From Caldilineaceae bacterium (lineage in GTDB: Bacteria > Chloroflexota > Anaerolineae > Caldilineales > Caldilineaceae), in NCBI GenBank assembly GCA_019637695.1, contig JAHBVG010000044.1, forward strand, positions 1 through 50,509: 50,509 bases of DNA, in the 5' to 3' direction. Positions 1 through 9,496 of the stretch are shown piece by piece. Both the position numbers and the translations under genes were made by a program. How positions within the stretch are numbered: position 1 is the first letter of the stretch; the number at the start of each line of letters is the position of its first letter. The notes under the pieces were generated by a model that saw nothing but the letters and a program-made list of their open reading frames with translations, ran no database searches and was not told the origin of the DNA.

Positions 1-956
1 TGATTGGTGAAACAGTAGGTGCCGTTTGGCAGGTAGTCATGATCGAAGTAGATGCCCTCCGCTTCAATCACGGCAACTTTGATGTTTGAACCTGTAATGC
101 CACGACGCCAGACCACCGGGAATCGCCCAGTAGGGCCAGTGGTATCGAGGAGAGGTTGCAGTACGCTACTCAGATAGATATTGGTCACCGCATCGTTGGC
201 GGCGATATCCAGGATCATTTGTTTTGTCAGTTTTGCCTCAAGGACCGGCGCGAATTGATCGACGTAGAGGATTTCTGCACCCGATTTCTGAAGTTCTGAG
301 ACAATTGCAGCCGCATGTTCCTTATATGCCTGTTGTTCTGCTGCCACCATCTCTTGATAGATCTTTTCATAGAGAGCGCTATCTGTCTCATCACTCGGTT
401 GGAATCCGTACAACTTGGCATCAGGGTAGCGAGCGATAACCTCAGATCGAATCTTCTCAATGTCTACATTGAACCAAATCGTCACCGTCGTCAATTCACT
501 CTCTTGCACCGCTTGAAGATGCTCATGCAATTCTGGCTCCAGCTTACCGTACTTCTTGACGTGCGCTTCTTGTTCCGCCTGTCTCACAGCCTCGCCGTCC
601 ACAATACTGCCACTATCCAAATCGATGGTAACGATAACACTCTGCTTGCCTGCGTAATCTTCGACATTTGCTTGCCAAATTGTTCGACCTGTCACTGGCA
701 AGGAAATCACCGCTGCTTGGCCTACGCGTACCTGTTCAGGTGGCACACTATACGTTTCTGAAAAGTAGCGTAGGGCTACTTCCGCTTCTTCGGTTAGGAT
801 CGGGGTTGGTGTTGGCTGAATTGGCTCGTTCGGGTTTGATGGTGTTGGAAGAGGGGAAAAGAATTGTGCAACTGCTGAAGAAGATGAGAGGTAAGAGTTT
901 GCCGCAATCAGTACTATGCTAAATGCAAAGAGAGTGAGTAGTGTCCGTTTGTACAT
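1..956 (-). CDS. Subtilase-like secreted serine protease, N-terminal part (cut by window edge)
   Basis: An open frame runs from an ATG at 956 to the window edge with no stop (318 codons visible). It begins with a basic stretch and a hydrophobic signal-like segment, then a Pro/Thr linker (PTPSNPNEPIQPTPTP), then a prodomain-like region. The visible end, GITGSNIKVAVIEAEG, aligns with the first catalytic block of S8 peptidases (GxGVxVAVIDTG). The position normally held by the catalytic Asp is Glu here. His and Ser blocks would lie outside the window, so activity cannot be judged. The protein is probably exported and acts outside the membrane. It could also be a non-peptidase subtilase relative. 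Confidence 0.6.
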   Translation of the reverse strand, partial: MYKRTLLTLFAFSIVLIAANSYLSSSSAVAQFFSPLPTPSNPNEPIQPTPTPILTEEAEVALRYFSETYSVPPEQVRVGQAAVISLPVTGRTIWQANVEDYAGKQSVIVTIDLDSGSIVDGEAVRQAEQEAHVKKYGKLEPELHEHLQAVQESELTTVTIWFNVDIEKIRSEVIARYPDAKLYGFQPSDETDSALYEKIYQEMVAAEQQAYKEHAAAIVSELQKSGAEILYVDQFAPVLEAKLTKQMILDIAANDAVTNIYLSSVLQPLLDTTGPTGRFPVVWRRGITGSNIKVAVIEAEGIYFDHDYLPNGTYCFTN

Positions 957-1034
957 GGTTACAAGATGCCTCCTACATGAGCGATTGCTATCAGCGTGGG
1001 TTGCTTAACAGTATAGAAAAAACCGTAGCGATAT

Positions 1035-1676
1035 TTAGTTGTTACCAGATGCGGATACTGCCAGTCGAGTCAGCGCCAACCCTGTCAGTACGGCACCGAC
1101 CAAGCCTGAAATAACGCTGAAATAAATGACGAAAATATCGCCGAGGGGAATGAACTGATGGACGATAACAGCACCCGTTGCCCATCCGAAGGTATTCGCA
1201 ACCGTCCACCAGTTTGTTTGAGACGAATGCCGGCGTAGAATCCACCATCCAGTGATACTGCTGGTGGCGCCGCCTAGTAGCATCATCATGATGACTGCGC
1301 TTATTCTTGCATCGCGCAAGAAGCCACTCAAGTAAATTCCCGCATAGCCCACAAGGATTCCGCAGGTCCATCCGCCCAAGATCGCAACTATCCATTGACC
1401 TCGTATGGCATACCAAGGGCGCAAAACAAGCCATTGTACCGTACCCATCGCGGTACCAATGACTCCTCCGGCTAGGGCGAAGGATAGAAAGGTGAAAATA
1501 CCTGAATGGGAATGGTTTGGAAGATCATAGGTTAGCATCTTAGTGCCTGGCATCGTAGTCGCCAAGTATGAATACAACATTAGTCCAAGCAGATAGGCCG
1601 CAAGGAAACTCACTGCCCAGGCCAAAGTGTTGGCCGCAATCCAGATGAGTAAGAAACGTGTTTGGCGATTGAACAT
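1035..1676 (-). CDS. Multi-pass membrane protein of unknown function
   Basis: A 213-residue protein with about five or six hydrophobic segments and a repeated pattern of Gly-rich helices ending in QWLVLRPW or GWWILRRH, followed by a Trp-containing loop. Similar QW-xLR repeats occur in hypothetical membrane proteins of cyanobacteria and Chloroflexota (recalled, not searched). The ATG at 1676 is chosen over the one at 1706 because a purine-rich GGAGAGAGG lies just before it; the upstream ATG would place that site inside the coding region. No catalytic motif is visible. It is followed at 956 by the protease gene on the same strand, about 80 bases away. Confidence 0.65.
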   Translation of the reverse strand: MFNRQTRFLLIWIAANTLAWAVSFLAAYLLGLMLYSYLATTMPGTKMLTYDLPNHSHSGIFTFLSFALAGGVIGTAMGTVQWLVLRPWYAIRGQWIVAILGGWTCGILVGYAGIYLSGFLRDARISAVIMMMLLGGATSSITGWWILRRHSSQTNWWTVANTFGWATGAVIVHQFIPLGDIFVIYFSVISGLVGAVLTGLALTRLAVSASGNN

Positions 1677-1873
1677 AGTTCGATCCTCTCTCCTCGTTTC
1701 CAACAAAGCGAGTTCAGCAGAAGCTACACCAATGTGAAGGAGGGCTGTATCGCATTATAAACGCAATCTGTCAACCGCAGGCGAGTTGCGTGTGATTGCG
1801 GACAGACATGATCAGGTTGGCAGAATCAGTCTATATTGATTCTTCATCGCGGTACTCCTTGTACTCCGATGAA

Positions 1874-2404
1874 TCAGGGTGTTACAGTGGGTTCGTAAAG
1901 GCCTGTTTTGACTTCTAGTTCAAGTTCTACTTGAGCAGAAATACGATCATCTTTGGCAATCTTGACAAGATAATATGGAGAAGTATGCGCAGTTGCTGCT
2001 GTTTCGCCGTCCCTCGGTCTCCTGAAAAGCGCCACCACCGTCATCTTACCTTCTTCCTGTAGAAGAATTCTGTCGACGACTACATCTTGCTTGGATCCAG
2101 GTTGCACACCTCGAAAGACAGCGATCACCGCGTAGGTCGAGAAATCAACCTGCTGCACTTCTTGCAGATCCTCAGTTGGCACAAAGTCAGCGATTTCGTT
2201 GACACTCTCGTCCGTCGTCAGCAGAACCAATCGTGGTTCCGTGTTAGGGTAACCGCCTCCCCACTCCTCTTGGGCAATGGTTTCAAATGGGATGCGCTCT
2301 CCGCCCTCCCAAAAGCTGCGCAGATGAGATGGAAACTCAGCAGGATTACAACCTGCGAATAGCAACAAACAGAGCAAAATCAACAAAACAGGCGGTGCGC
2401 GCAT
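1874..2404 (-). CDS. Lipoprotein with PrcB-like C-terminal domain
   Basis: A 176-residue protein. Residues 1-20 are a lipoprotein signal ending in LLFAGC, the lipobox Cys. From about residue 70 on, the pattern YAVIAVFRGVQPGSKQDVVV, then V-A-L-F-RRP-DG, then SPYYLVKIAK fits the PrcB C-terminal fold (Pfam PF14343), a domain found in exported proteins that assist proteases. The start at 2404 is supported by AAGGAG seven bases upstream; the longer frame to 2485 lacks such a site. It may work with the neighbouring secreted protease, but that link is only proximity. Confidence 0.7.
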   Translation of the reverse strand: MRAPPVLLILLCLLLFAGCNPAEFPSHLRSFWEGGERIPFETIAQEEWGGGYPNTEPRLVLLTTDESVNEIADFVPTEDLQEVQQVDFSTYAVIAVFRGVQPGSKQDVVVDRILLQEEGKMTVVALFRRPRDGETAATAHTSPYYLVKIAKDDRISAQVELELEVKTGLYEPTVTP

Positions 2405-2617
2405 AGACAACTCCTTTCTAGTGAACGTATCAACATGGATCGGAGACGAGGAGGGCGATGAGATTCCCAGGTTGCTTTGTCTCAAATGTTACACCTGCGC
2501 GCCTCCCTTACATACTGGTCAACTGACCAGGGGCGATGCGCTGCCGTCTCCTCGGTTTGAGGCTTGCTATTCCGATGGGAGGGCTTTCTTGTAGAGGCCC
2601 CTTAAGGTAGCGACCAC

Positions 2618-2672
2618 AATTATTATGATGAATTTTAGAATAATTGACACCCTACCGCCCCTATGTTATACT
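2618..2672 (+). promoter_or_regulatory. Operator A and promoter of the SufR-like regulator
   Basis: A 28-bp near-palindrome at 2618-2645 has outer arms AATTATT and AATAATT. Its last two bases are the first two of a consensus -35, TTGACA (2644-2649), which is followed after 17 bases by TATACT (2667-2672). Transcription would start near 2679. The same site, 25/28 identical and inverted, lies at 6198-6225. The position over the -35 suggests repression. The stretch 2405-2743 holds no other gene that I can see. Confidence 0.7.
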
Positions 2673-2743
2673 TCAAACTTGGAATTGACCGGGGAAGACG
2701 GCACATCAATGCCGAAATAGACAGGCAGCAGATCACCGTGCAG

Positions 2744-3436
2744 ATGATTCGCAGACGCATTTTAGAGATTTTGAAGCGGCGTAAGAGCGCGACCGTCGGC
2801 GATCTGGCGCGTCATCTGGATATGGCGCCGGTTTCGGTGCGCTATCATCTGGATATTTTGCAGGGCGATAACCTGATTCAGGTGAGCAAGGTCCATCGCG
2901 AGGGCAATGTTGGCCGTCCCAAGCAGATTTATTCGTTGACCAAAGAAGCGGACGACTACTTCCCCGATAACTTTGCGCCGCTCACCGCCGGTCTGCTGGC
3001 GCAAATGAAGAAGGCGCTGGCCCCTGATCAAGTGGAAGCCGCCTTTTGCGCGCTGGCCCGCGAGATGGCTCAGGAATTCTTTGAGGATGATATAGATAAC
3101 GCCTGTGTGGAAAGCCGGCTGGTGCGCGTCTCTGAATTTTTGAACGAACGGGGCTATCTGGCCCGTTGGGAAAAGGAGACGCTGCTTGAGGATGAAACAG
3201 AGGCGGCGAGCTATCTACTGCACACATTCAACTGCCCATACGCCAGCGTATCCTCTGAACACCGTGAACTCTGCCGTATGGATCTGGAGTTGATGAAGGA
3301 ATTAGTAGGTCAAAGTTGTTGCCGGGTCGATTCCCTGGCTGAGGATGGACGCTGTTGCACCTATCGCATCCCGCATGGAAAGTCGGCTCAAACGGAAGCC
3401 TTCGCCCTACACGAGATCCCATTGATCGGACAATAG
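2744..3436 (+). CDS. SufR-like winged-helix regulator with C-terminal cysteine cluster
   Basis: A 230-residue DNA-binding protein. Residues 1-65 form an ArsR/DeoR-like winged helix (ILEILKRRKSATVGDLARHL, then VSVRYHLDILQ and the wing GRPKQIYSLT). The C-terminal part has cysteines at about 164, 177, 192/193 and 204/205 (FNCPY, ELCRMD, SCCRVD, RCCTYRI). This resembles SufR, the [4Fe-4S] repressor of Fe-S assembly genes. An in-frame ATG exists at 2663, but the -10 box of the promoter covers it, so ATG 2744 (or GTG 2738) is the likelier start. moaA follows after 2 bases. Operator A directly upstream implies autoregulation. Confidence 0.75.
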   Translation: MIRRRILEILKRRKSATVGDLARHLDMAPVSVRYHLDILQGDNLIQVSKVHREGNVGRPKQIYSLTKEADDYFPDNFAPLTAGLLAQMKKALAPDQVEAAFCALAREMAQEFFEDDIDNACVESRLVRVSEFLNERGYLARWEKETLLEDETEAASYLLHTFNCPYASVSSEHRELCRMDLELMKELVGQSCCRVDSLAEDGRCCTYRIPHGKSAQTEAFALHEIPLIGQ

Positions 3437-3438
3437 AG

Positions 3439-4560
3439 ATGCCAACCATCGTGCGTCATCCAGAGCCATTCCATCAACAGACAGCCGCCTATCCCGATCT
3501 TGATCTTGTGCCAGTGCAGCAATACCGCACGGATTTGGGCAGTGTCAAGATTGCCAGCGCGCCGGGCTACACCATTGAGCCGATGCACGACAGCTATGGA
3601 CGGCGCATCAACTATATGCGCATCAGCCTGACCGATGCCTGCAATCTGCGTTGTGTCTACTGTATGCCCGAGGATATGAAGTTTCGCCCGCGACGCGAGT
3701 TGATGAGCGATGAGGAATTGCTGCTGTTGGTGCGCGTAGGCGCGAGTCTGGGCGTCAACAAGATCCGGTTGACCGGCGGCGAACCGACCATCCGTCCCAA
3801 CGTGGTGGATCTGGTGCGCGAGATCGCATGCATCCCCGGCGTGGATGATCTGGCGATGACCACCAACGGCATCCTGTTGGATAAGCTGGCGCAACCGCTG
3901 GCCGACGCCGGGCTGACCCGTGTCAACATCAGCCTGGATACGCTCGACGCCGAGAAGTTCCACAACATCACCCGCTGGGGACACATTGAGGATGTCTGGC
4001 GGGGAATCGAAGCGTCCGAAGCGGCGGGGCTGCGCCCGATCAAGCTCAACAGCGTGGTGACGCGCAACTTCAACGACGGCGAGGATCTGGTGGAGATGGC
4101 CCGCCTCACCGTGGATCGGGATTGGGAGGTGCGCTTCATCGAGATGATGCCCTTTGGCGAGGTGAGCGATTTTCAGCAGACCAATGTCGTCTCCTTCCAG
4201 GAGATGCGGGCGACGGTTGAGGCTGAGTTTGGTCCGTTGGAAGAGGCGAGCTACGATTTCGTCGATCCCAGCCGCCCGTTCCGCATCCGGGGGGCGAAGG
4301 GGACACTTGGCTTCATCAGCAGCGTGACTGAACCGTTTTGCCAGGGCTGTGGACGGGTGCGCTTGACGGCCGATGGCAAGCTGCGTCTCTGTTTGCTGCG
4401 CGAGGATGAGGTAGATCTGTTGACGCCGCTGCGCGCCGGCGCGTCCTTTGAAGAATTGCGTGTGCTGATGCGTGATGGAGCCTTTCACAAACCGTGGGGA
4501 CACGGGCTTGCCTCTGGCTTTTTCGCCGCGAACCGAGCGATGAATCAGATCGGCGGTTGA
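3439..4560 (+). CDS. moaA: GTP 3',8-cyclase MoaA
   Basis: Radical SAM enzyme for the first step of molybdenum cofactor synthesis, converting GTP to 3',8-cyclo-7,8-dihydro-GTP in the cytoplasm. The 373-residue protein has the SAM-cluster motif C68-x3-C72-x2-C75 (CNLRCVYC), the GGEP motif, the second cluster CQGCGRVRL...LRLC near residues 300-320, and the C-terminal Gly-Gly needed for activity. An N-terminal extension of about 45 residues is longer than usual. The ATG lies 2 bases after the regulator's stop, so translation is probably coupled. No other moa genes are in the window. Confidence 0.93.
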   Translation: MPTIVRHPEPFHQQTAAYPDLDLVPVQQYRTDLGSVKIASAPGYTIEPMHDSYGRRINYMRISLTDACNLRCVYCMPEDMKFRPRRELMSDEELLLLVRVGASLGVNKIRLTGGEPTIRPNVVDLVREIACIPGVDDLAMTTNGILLDKLAQPLADAGLTRVNISLDTLDAEKFHNITRWGHIEDVWRGIEASEAAGLRPIKLNSVVTRNFNDGEDLVEMARLTVDRDWEVRFIEMMPFGEVSDFQQTNVVSFQEMRATVEAEFGPLEEASYDFVDPSRPFRIRGAKGTLGFISSVTEPFCQGCGRVRLTADGKLRLCLLREDEVDLLTPLRAGASFEELRVLMRDGAFHKPWGHGLASGFFAANRAMNQIGG

Positions 4561-4733
4561 TTGTCCCCTTCACGGGTAATGTAACTGCTAAGCCCATACT
4601 CTGGGCGGGTCACGGATCTGGCTAGAGCATGGGTAAGTAGTTGGCGGCTAGTTTTGTTTTGTGGAATACCTGTTTGCTGATAAAGTGTTTTTGTACCGTT
4701 TCTGTTCGATTTCAACCAAGGAGAGGAAACATT

Positions 4734-5126
4734 ATGACGATGGTAATGGAAGGTGTGACATTGACGGCCTCCGCAGCTGAGAAGCTCGGCGCTATCATGG
4801 ATCAAAAGGGCATGAAGGAAAGCCATGCGCTGCGCGTCTTTGTCAAGGGCGGCGGTTGCGGCGGGATGCAGTACGGCATGACCTTTGACGACAGCGTTTC
4901 TGAATCTGACGAAGTTTATGATCAGCCAGGCGGTTTGCGTGTGGTGGTCGATGCGACTAGCCTGTTCTACGTTGGCGGCGCCAATATCGATTATGTCGAA
5001 AATCTGATGGGTGGCGGCTTCCACATTGACAACCCCAACGCTGTCAGTTCCTGCGGCTGCGGCAGCAGCTTCCGCACGGCGCAGAGCCACAGCGGCGAAG
5101 AGATGCCCAAGAGCTGCGGTCACTAA
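4734..5126 (+). CDS. IscA/ErpA/HesB-type Fe-S cluster carrier
   Basis: A 130-residue A-type carrier that delivers Fe-S clusters to client enzymes. The three ligand cysteines are visible: one in KGGGCGGMQYG and two in the C-terminal SSCGCGSSF. After these comes a short tail, TAQSHSGEEMPKSCGH, with an extra Cys. The ATG at 4734 is preceded by AAGGAGAGGAAAC, a strong ribosome site; the longer frame from 4641 has none. It lies between moaA and the Nfu gene and is closed by a terminator at 5151. I leave the symbol blank because iscA, erpA and sufA cannot be told apart here. Confidence 0.9.
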   Translation: MTMVMEGVTLTASAAEKLGAIMDQKGMKESHALRVFVKGGGCGGMQYGMTFDDSVSESDEVYDQPGGLRVVVDATSLFYVGGANIDYVENLMGGGFHIDNPNAVSSCGCGSSFRTAQSHSGEEMPKSCGH

Positions 5127-5150
5127 AGAGTTCAATCCCAACAAATCGAA

Positions 5151-5190
5151 AAGGCGAGGGAGACCAATCCAGGACCCCTCGCCTTCCTTT
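5151..5190 (+). terminator. Rho-independent terminator after the A-type carrier gene
   Basis: AAGGCGAGGG at 5151-5160 pairs with CCCTCGCCTT at 5176-5185. A 15-base loop separates them, and a T-rich run (TTCCTTTTG) starts at 5184. Confidence 0.75.
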
Positions 5191-5205
5191 TGCCCAGCGG
5201 GAGGA

Positions 5206-5306
5206 CAACGGACGACTGACCGCAGACGGCGGACGACGCAAACTCGGAATGACAGAGGGGCAGGTTGCAGGTTGTAATCCATCACGTTTCACGCATCACG
5301 CAGAAT
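5206..5306. repeat. Heptad repeat array (GCAGGTT and ATCACGT units)
   Basis: The stretch contains GCAGGTT twice in tandem at about 5262-5275. It then has ATCACGT-type heptads (ATCACGT, TTCACGC, ATCACGC) up to 5302. A GACGACT/GGACGACG block with similar spacing lies before it. The same unit types recur at 26290-26375 between two polysaccharide genes. Confidence 0.6.
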
Positions 5307-5321
5307 CATCGGACAAACTTC

Positions 5322-5594
5322 GTGAGCAATAATCTTTCTTTACTTGAGCGGATCCAACAGGTCTTGGATGGCTACCGCCCCACCCTTTATCGGGACGGCG
5401 GCGATGTGGAGGTGCTGCATGTGGACGAAAAAGGCGTCGCCCACGTCAAAATGCTGGGCGCCTGTATTGACTGTCCCATCAGCCTGTTGACCATGCGATT
5501 GGGCATCCAACGCTTGCTCAAAGAAAACTTCAGCGAGATCACCGGCGTCAACGCGATTACGGATCTTGATATTTCGGCGTTGTATCGAAAGTAG
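5322..5594 (+). CDS. Nfu-type (NifU C-terminal domain) Fe-S scaffold
   Basis: A 90-residue protein consisting of the NifU C-terminal domain alone. It binds or transfers a [4Fe-4S] cluster through the CxxC motif in LGACIDCPIS. The usual lead-in VLDGYRPTLYRDGGDVEVL is present. The GTG at 5322 is preferred because the frame upstream (from an ATG at 5265) is encoded by the repeat array and has no Nfu homology. No strong ribosome site is seen. It fits with the A-type carrier upstream and the rhodanese downstream as an Fe-S supply group. Confidence 0.85.
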   Translation: MSNNLSLLERIQQVLDGYRPTLYRDGGDVEVLHVDEKGVAHVKMLGACIDCPISLLTMRLGIQRLLKENFSEITGVNAITDLDISALYRK

Positions 5595-5700
5595 AGATAG
5601 GCGACTGGTGATTAGGGATTGGGGCTGATGAGGCGAATTGCGAAGAATCAATTCTTTTCTTCTCTCTCCCTAATCACCAATCACTAGTCACTAATCCCCT
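5595..5700. repeat. Hairpin-forming heptad repeat (STRR-like)
   Basis: The left arm GGTGATTAGGGATTGGGG (about 5607-5624) is largely complementary to the right arm of CACCAAT, CACTAGT and CACTAAT heptads (about 5670-5698). A short AT-rich hairpin (GAATCAATTCTT) lies between them. Confidence 0.75.
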
Positions 5701-5719
5701 CTTCAACGAAGGATCACCC

Positions 5720-6079
5720 ATGCCCAACCCATACGGTGCGCCGGAGATTTCCGTGCGCGAGGTGGCGGAGAAGATGGCGCAAGAGGAATCGTTTGTATTG
5801 CTCGATGTACGCGAACCTTACGAGTTGCAGGGAGCGACGCTGCCGCCGGGTACATTTGATCTGGTCCCCTTGAGCGATCTGGCCGCGCGGCAACTATCCG
5901 CCCTGCCCGACGCCGCCCAAGACAAGGCCGCTGAAATCATCGTCCTCTGCCATCATGGCGTACGCAGCGCACAGGTCACGGCGTGGCTGCGCCAGCAAGG
6001 ATGGACCAACGTTCTCAGCATGGCCGGCGGCATCGACGCCTATGCGCGGGAGATCGATCCAAGTGTGGGGATATATTAA
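5720..6079 (+). CDS. Rhodanese-domain sulfurtransferase
   Basis: A 119-residue single rhodanese domain. LLDVREPYEL marks the CH2A-like region. The active-site loop is CHHGVRS with the persulfide-carrying Cys, and the C-terminal MAGGIDAYA follows. It probably moves sulfane sulfur in the cytoplasm. GAAGGA precedes the ATG. It is the last gene of the Fe-S/sulfur group and is flanked on both sides by heptad hairpins. Confidence 0.88.
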   Translation: MPNPYGAPEISVREVAEKMAQEESFVLLDVREPYELQGATLPPGTFDLVPLSDLAARQLSALPDAAQDKAAEIIVLCHHGVRSAQVTAWLRQQGWTNVLSMAGGIDAYAREIDPSVGIY

Positions 6080-6153
6080 AGGTGACTTGTGATAGGTGAT
6101 AGGTGACTGGGGCAGAATTGCTCTTCCCAATCACCAGTCACCAGTCACCAATC
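6080..6153. repeat. Hairpin-forming heptad repeat (STRR-like)
   Basis: GGTGATAGGTGACTGGGG is followed by CCCAATCACCAGTCACC and CAATCCC. The two arms are complementary and surround the short loop CAGAATTGCTCTT. Confidence 0.75.
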
Positions 6154-6197
6154 CCTTTCTCTGCTTCTGTACGCTGTCCGTGGGAGAATGGACTGAT

Positions 6198-6253
6198 AAT
6201 TATTCTAAAAAGTATCATAATAATTTGGGTATGAAATTTGGTTATGATACACT
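6198..6253 (+). promoter_or_regulatory. Operator B and promoter of the B12-radical SAM run
   Basis: The 28-bp near-palindrome at 6198-6225 matches operator A (2618-2645) at 25 of 28 positions when reversed; only the three central bases differ. As at site A, the palindrome runs into a -35-like box (TTGGGT, 6225-6230), followed after 17 bases by TACACT (6248-6253). The inner GTATCATAA (6212-6220) is repeated inverted as TTATGATAC (6242-6250), which may be an extra half-site over the -10. Confidence 0.65.
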
Positions 6254-6345
6254 GTTGCAACATTTGCAGCGTCTTCATTGTTGACTCTAAGTCGTGAGTA
6301 TTCGCCGGGGATCGCAAAGATTTCCCATACAGAGGAGGAATAGCC

Positions 6346-7836
<1,491 letters not shown>

Positions 7837-7837
7837 A

Positions 7838-7893
7838 AGAGGTATTGGGTATTAGATATTAGATATTGGTCACCAGTACCCAATATCTTAACT
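7838..7893. repeat. Heptad repeat (TATTGGG/TATTAGA units)
   Basis: GTATTGGGTATTAGATATT is followed by CCAGTACCCAATATCTTA, giving an imperfect hairpin between the two radical SAM paralogues. Confidence 0.65.
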
Positions 7894-7925
7894 TGAGTGA
7901 TACAACCATTTACATTGAGGTATCC

Positions 7926-9401
7926 ATGCGCATTATTTTAGCGAGTCCAGAGGCGAAAGTTTGGAGCGCCCGCAAGCATATTCCGCTGGGATTGGGCTAT
8001 CTAGCGGCTGTTCTGCGCGAGGGCGGCCACGATGTGATCATCTTCGACGCCGCCGTGGAGGATGTGGGCATTGACTATTATCTCGACCTAGCCGAGGCAG
8101 AGGGGTATCCCTATAACATGATCGGCGTCACCGCCACCACCCCCTTGATCGGCGATGCATGGGAGATGGTCGAACTCTGCAAACGGCGCGGATTGATCAC
8201 TGTTTTGGGCGGTCCGCATCTGACGATTATGCCGCTGGAATCGCTGCAAGCGCCCCACGATGCCTACGTGGACTACGTTTTTAAGGGCGAGGCCGAGTAC
8301 AGCTTTTTGGAGTTGGTAAACCTGCTCGAAGCGGGCAAGGAACCGGGCGTGATCCCTGGTATCAACTTCAAACGGGGTGGGGAGATCCTCTCTAGCCCTG
8401 AAAGCCCCATGATCCCAGATCTGGACGCGCTGCCCTTCCCGGCCCATGATCTCTTCAAGATCGACCGCTACACCAATCTTCAGCCACTCACCGATGGTCT
8501 TGATCGCCATGCGCGCAGTTTTACGATCCTGACCAGCCGCGGTTGCCCGTACAAGTGTACGTTCTGCTCCAAGCCCGTCACCGGCGATACATGGCGCGCC
8601 CGTTCGGTGGAGAGCGTGGTGCAAGAGTGGAAGTGGTTGGTCAACGGGCTGGGCGCCACCGAAATCGGCGTCACCGATGATATTTGGAATCTCAAATTAC
8701 CGCGGGCCAAAGAACTCTGCCGCCGTCTGGTCGAAGAAGGATTGAACCATGTGCCGTGGGTCACGGTGCATGGCATGAAGGTCAACCATACCGACCTGGA
8801 ACTCTTCCAGTTAATGAAGGCGGCGGGCTGCAAGCGCGTCGGCTTCGGCGTGGAAAACGGCGATGAGAACATGCTGCGCAATGTCATCCGCAAGGGGCAA
8901 ACGCTGGATCAGGTGCGCGAAGCCTTCAAGCAGGCCAAGGCTGCGGGGTTGCAGACCATGGGGTTTTTCATCTTCGGCATGCCTGGCGACACCGAAGAGA
9001 CGATGGAAAAGACAATCCAACTGGCGCTGGAGCTTGACCCGAATTTAGCGAATTTCATGCTGGCAGCGCCCTTCCCCGGCACGGTGATGTACGATCAGAT
9101 CATGGAAGGCGGCGAGGTCTTCGCCGAGAACTGGACCGATTTCGCCATCCATGAGCAGAAGTCGCGCTTTACCATGCACGACGGTCAGTACGATCCAGAG
9201 TTGGTGATCAAAAAGTGGCGCGAAGCTTACCGGCGCTTCTATCTCTACCGCCCCGAACGGGTGTGGGAGAAGATGATGTTCAAGGAAAACTGGACAAATC
9301 TGCCCAACACCTTCGCCCAGATCAAACGCTTCTTCATCGGCAGCAAAGATCAAACCGAAGCCATTGGATCTTCGCCGCAGAAGCAGAAAGTGACGGCGTA
9401 A
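7926..9401 (+). CDS. B12-binding domain radical SAM protein (second paralogue)
   Basis: A 491-residue protein with the same layout as its upstream neighbour. The B12-binding-type N-terminal domain shows IPLGLGYLAAVLREGGHDV, TVLGGPHLTIMPLE and KGEAE. The radical SAM motif is C207-x3-C211-x2-C214 (RGCPYKCTFCSKP). FGVENGDENML and FFIFGMPGDTEETM are later core strands. The ATG at 7926 follows TTGAGG; the longer frame from 7866 is encoded by a repeat. The canonical DxHxxG B12 motif is absent, as is common in this class. Tandem duplication of the two genes is likely. Substrate unknown. Confidence 0.87.
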   Translation: MRIILASPEAKVWSARKHIPLGLGYLAAVLREGGHDVIIFDAAVEDVGIDYYLDLAEAEGYPYNMIGVTATTPLIGDAWEMVELCKRRGLITVLGGPHLTIMPLESLQAPHDAYVDYVFKGEAEYSFLELVNLLEAGKEPGVIPGINFKRGGEILSSPESPMIPDLDALPFPAHDLFKIDRYTNLQPLTDGLDRHARSFTILTSRGCPYKCTFCSKPVTGDTWRARSVESVVQEWKWLVNGLGATEIGVTDDIWNLKLPRAKELCRRLVEEGLNHVPWVTVHGMKVNHTDLELFQLMKAAGCKRVGFGVENGDENMLRNVIRKGQTLDQVREAFKQAKAAGLQTMGFFIFGMPGDTEETMEKTIQLALELDPNLANFMLAAPFPGTVMYDQIMEGGEVFAENWTDFAIHEQKSRFTMHDGQYDPELVIKKWREAYRRFYLYRPERVWEKMMFKENWTNLPNTFAQIKRFFIGSKDQTEAIGSSPQKQKVTA

Positions 9402-9438
9402 TCGATCCCCGGTGGGGGCCAGAAGCTGAAATCGAATG

Positions 9439-9475
9439 AAAACGGCCCGCCTGCAAGTGTTGGACGGGCCGTTTT
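9439..9475 (+). terminator. Rho-independent terminator, symmetric
   Basis: AAAACGGCCCG (9439-9449) pairs perfectly with CGGGCCGTTTT (9465-9475). The A and T runs allow termination in both directions. It separates the two radical SAM paralogues from the small-protein/PIN pair. Confidence 0.85.
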
Positions 9476-9496
9476 GGTAGCTGACAAGGTGGTAAC

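Noticed and set aside
2663..2743. Upstream ATG as start of the SufR-like regulator
   Set aside because: The -10 box of a consensus promoter (2667-2672) lies after this ATG, so it would not be transcribed from that promoter; the 27 extra residues show no homology.
3388..4503. Long minus-strand frame (371 codons) opposite moaA
   Set aside because: It is a mirror of moaA codon bias. The plus-strand protein has all MoaA motifs and the minus frame has none.
5595..6153. CRISPR array suspected from regularly spaced short repeats
   Set aside because: Units are 7 nt in direct tandem with no 30-40 nt spacers and no cas genes nearby; the arrays form hairpins instead.
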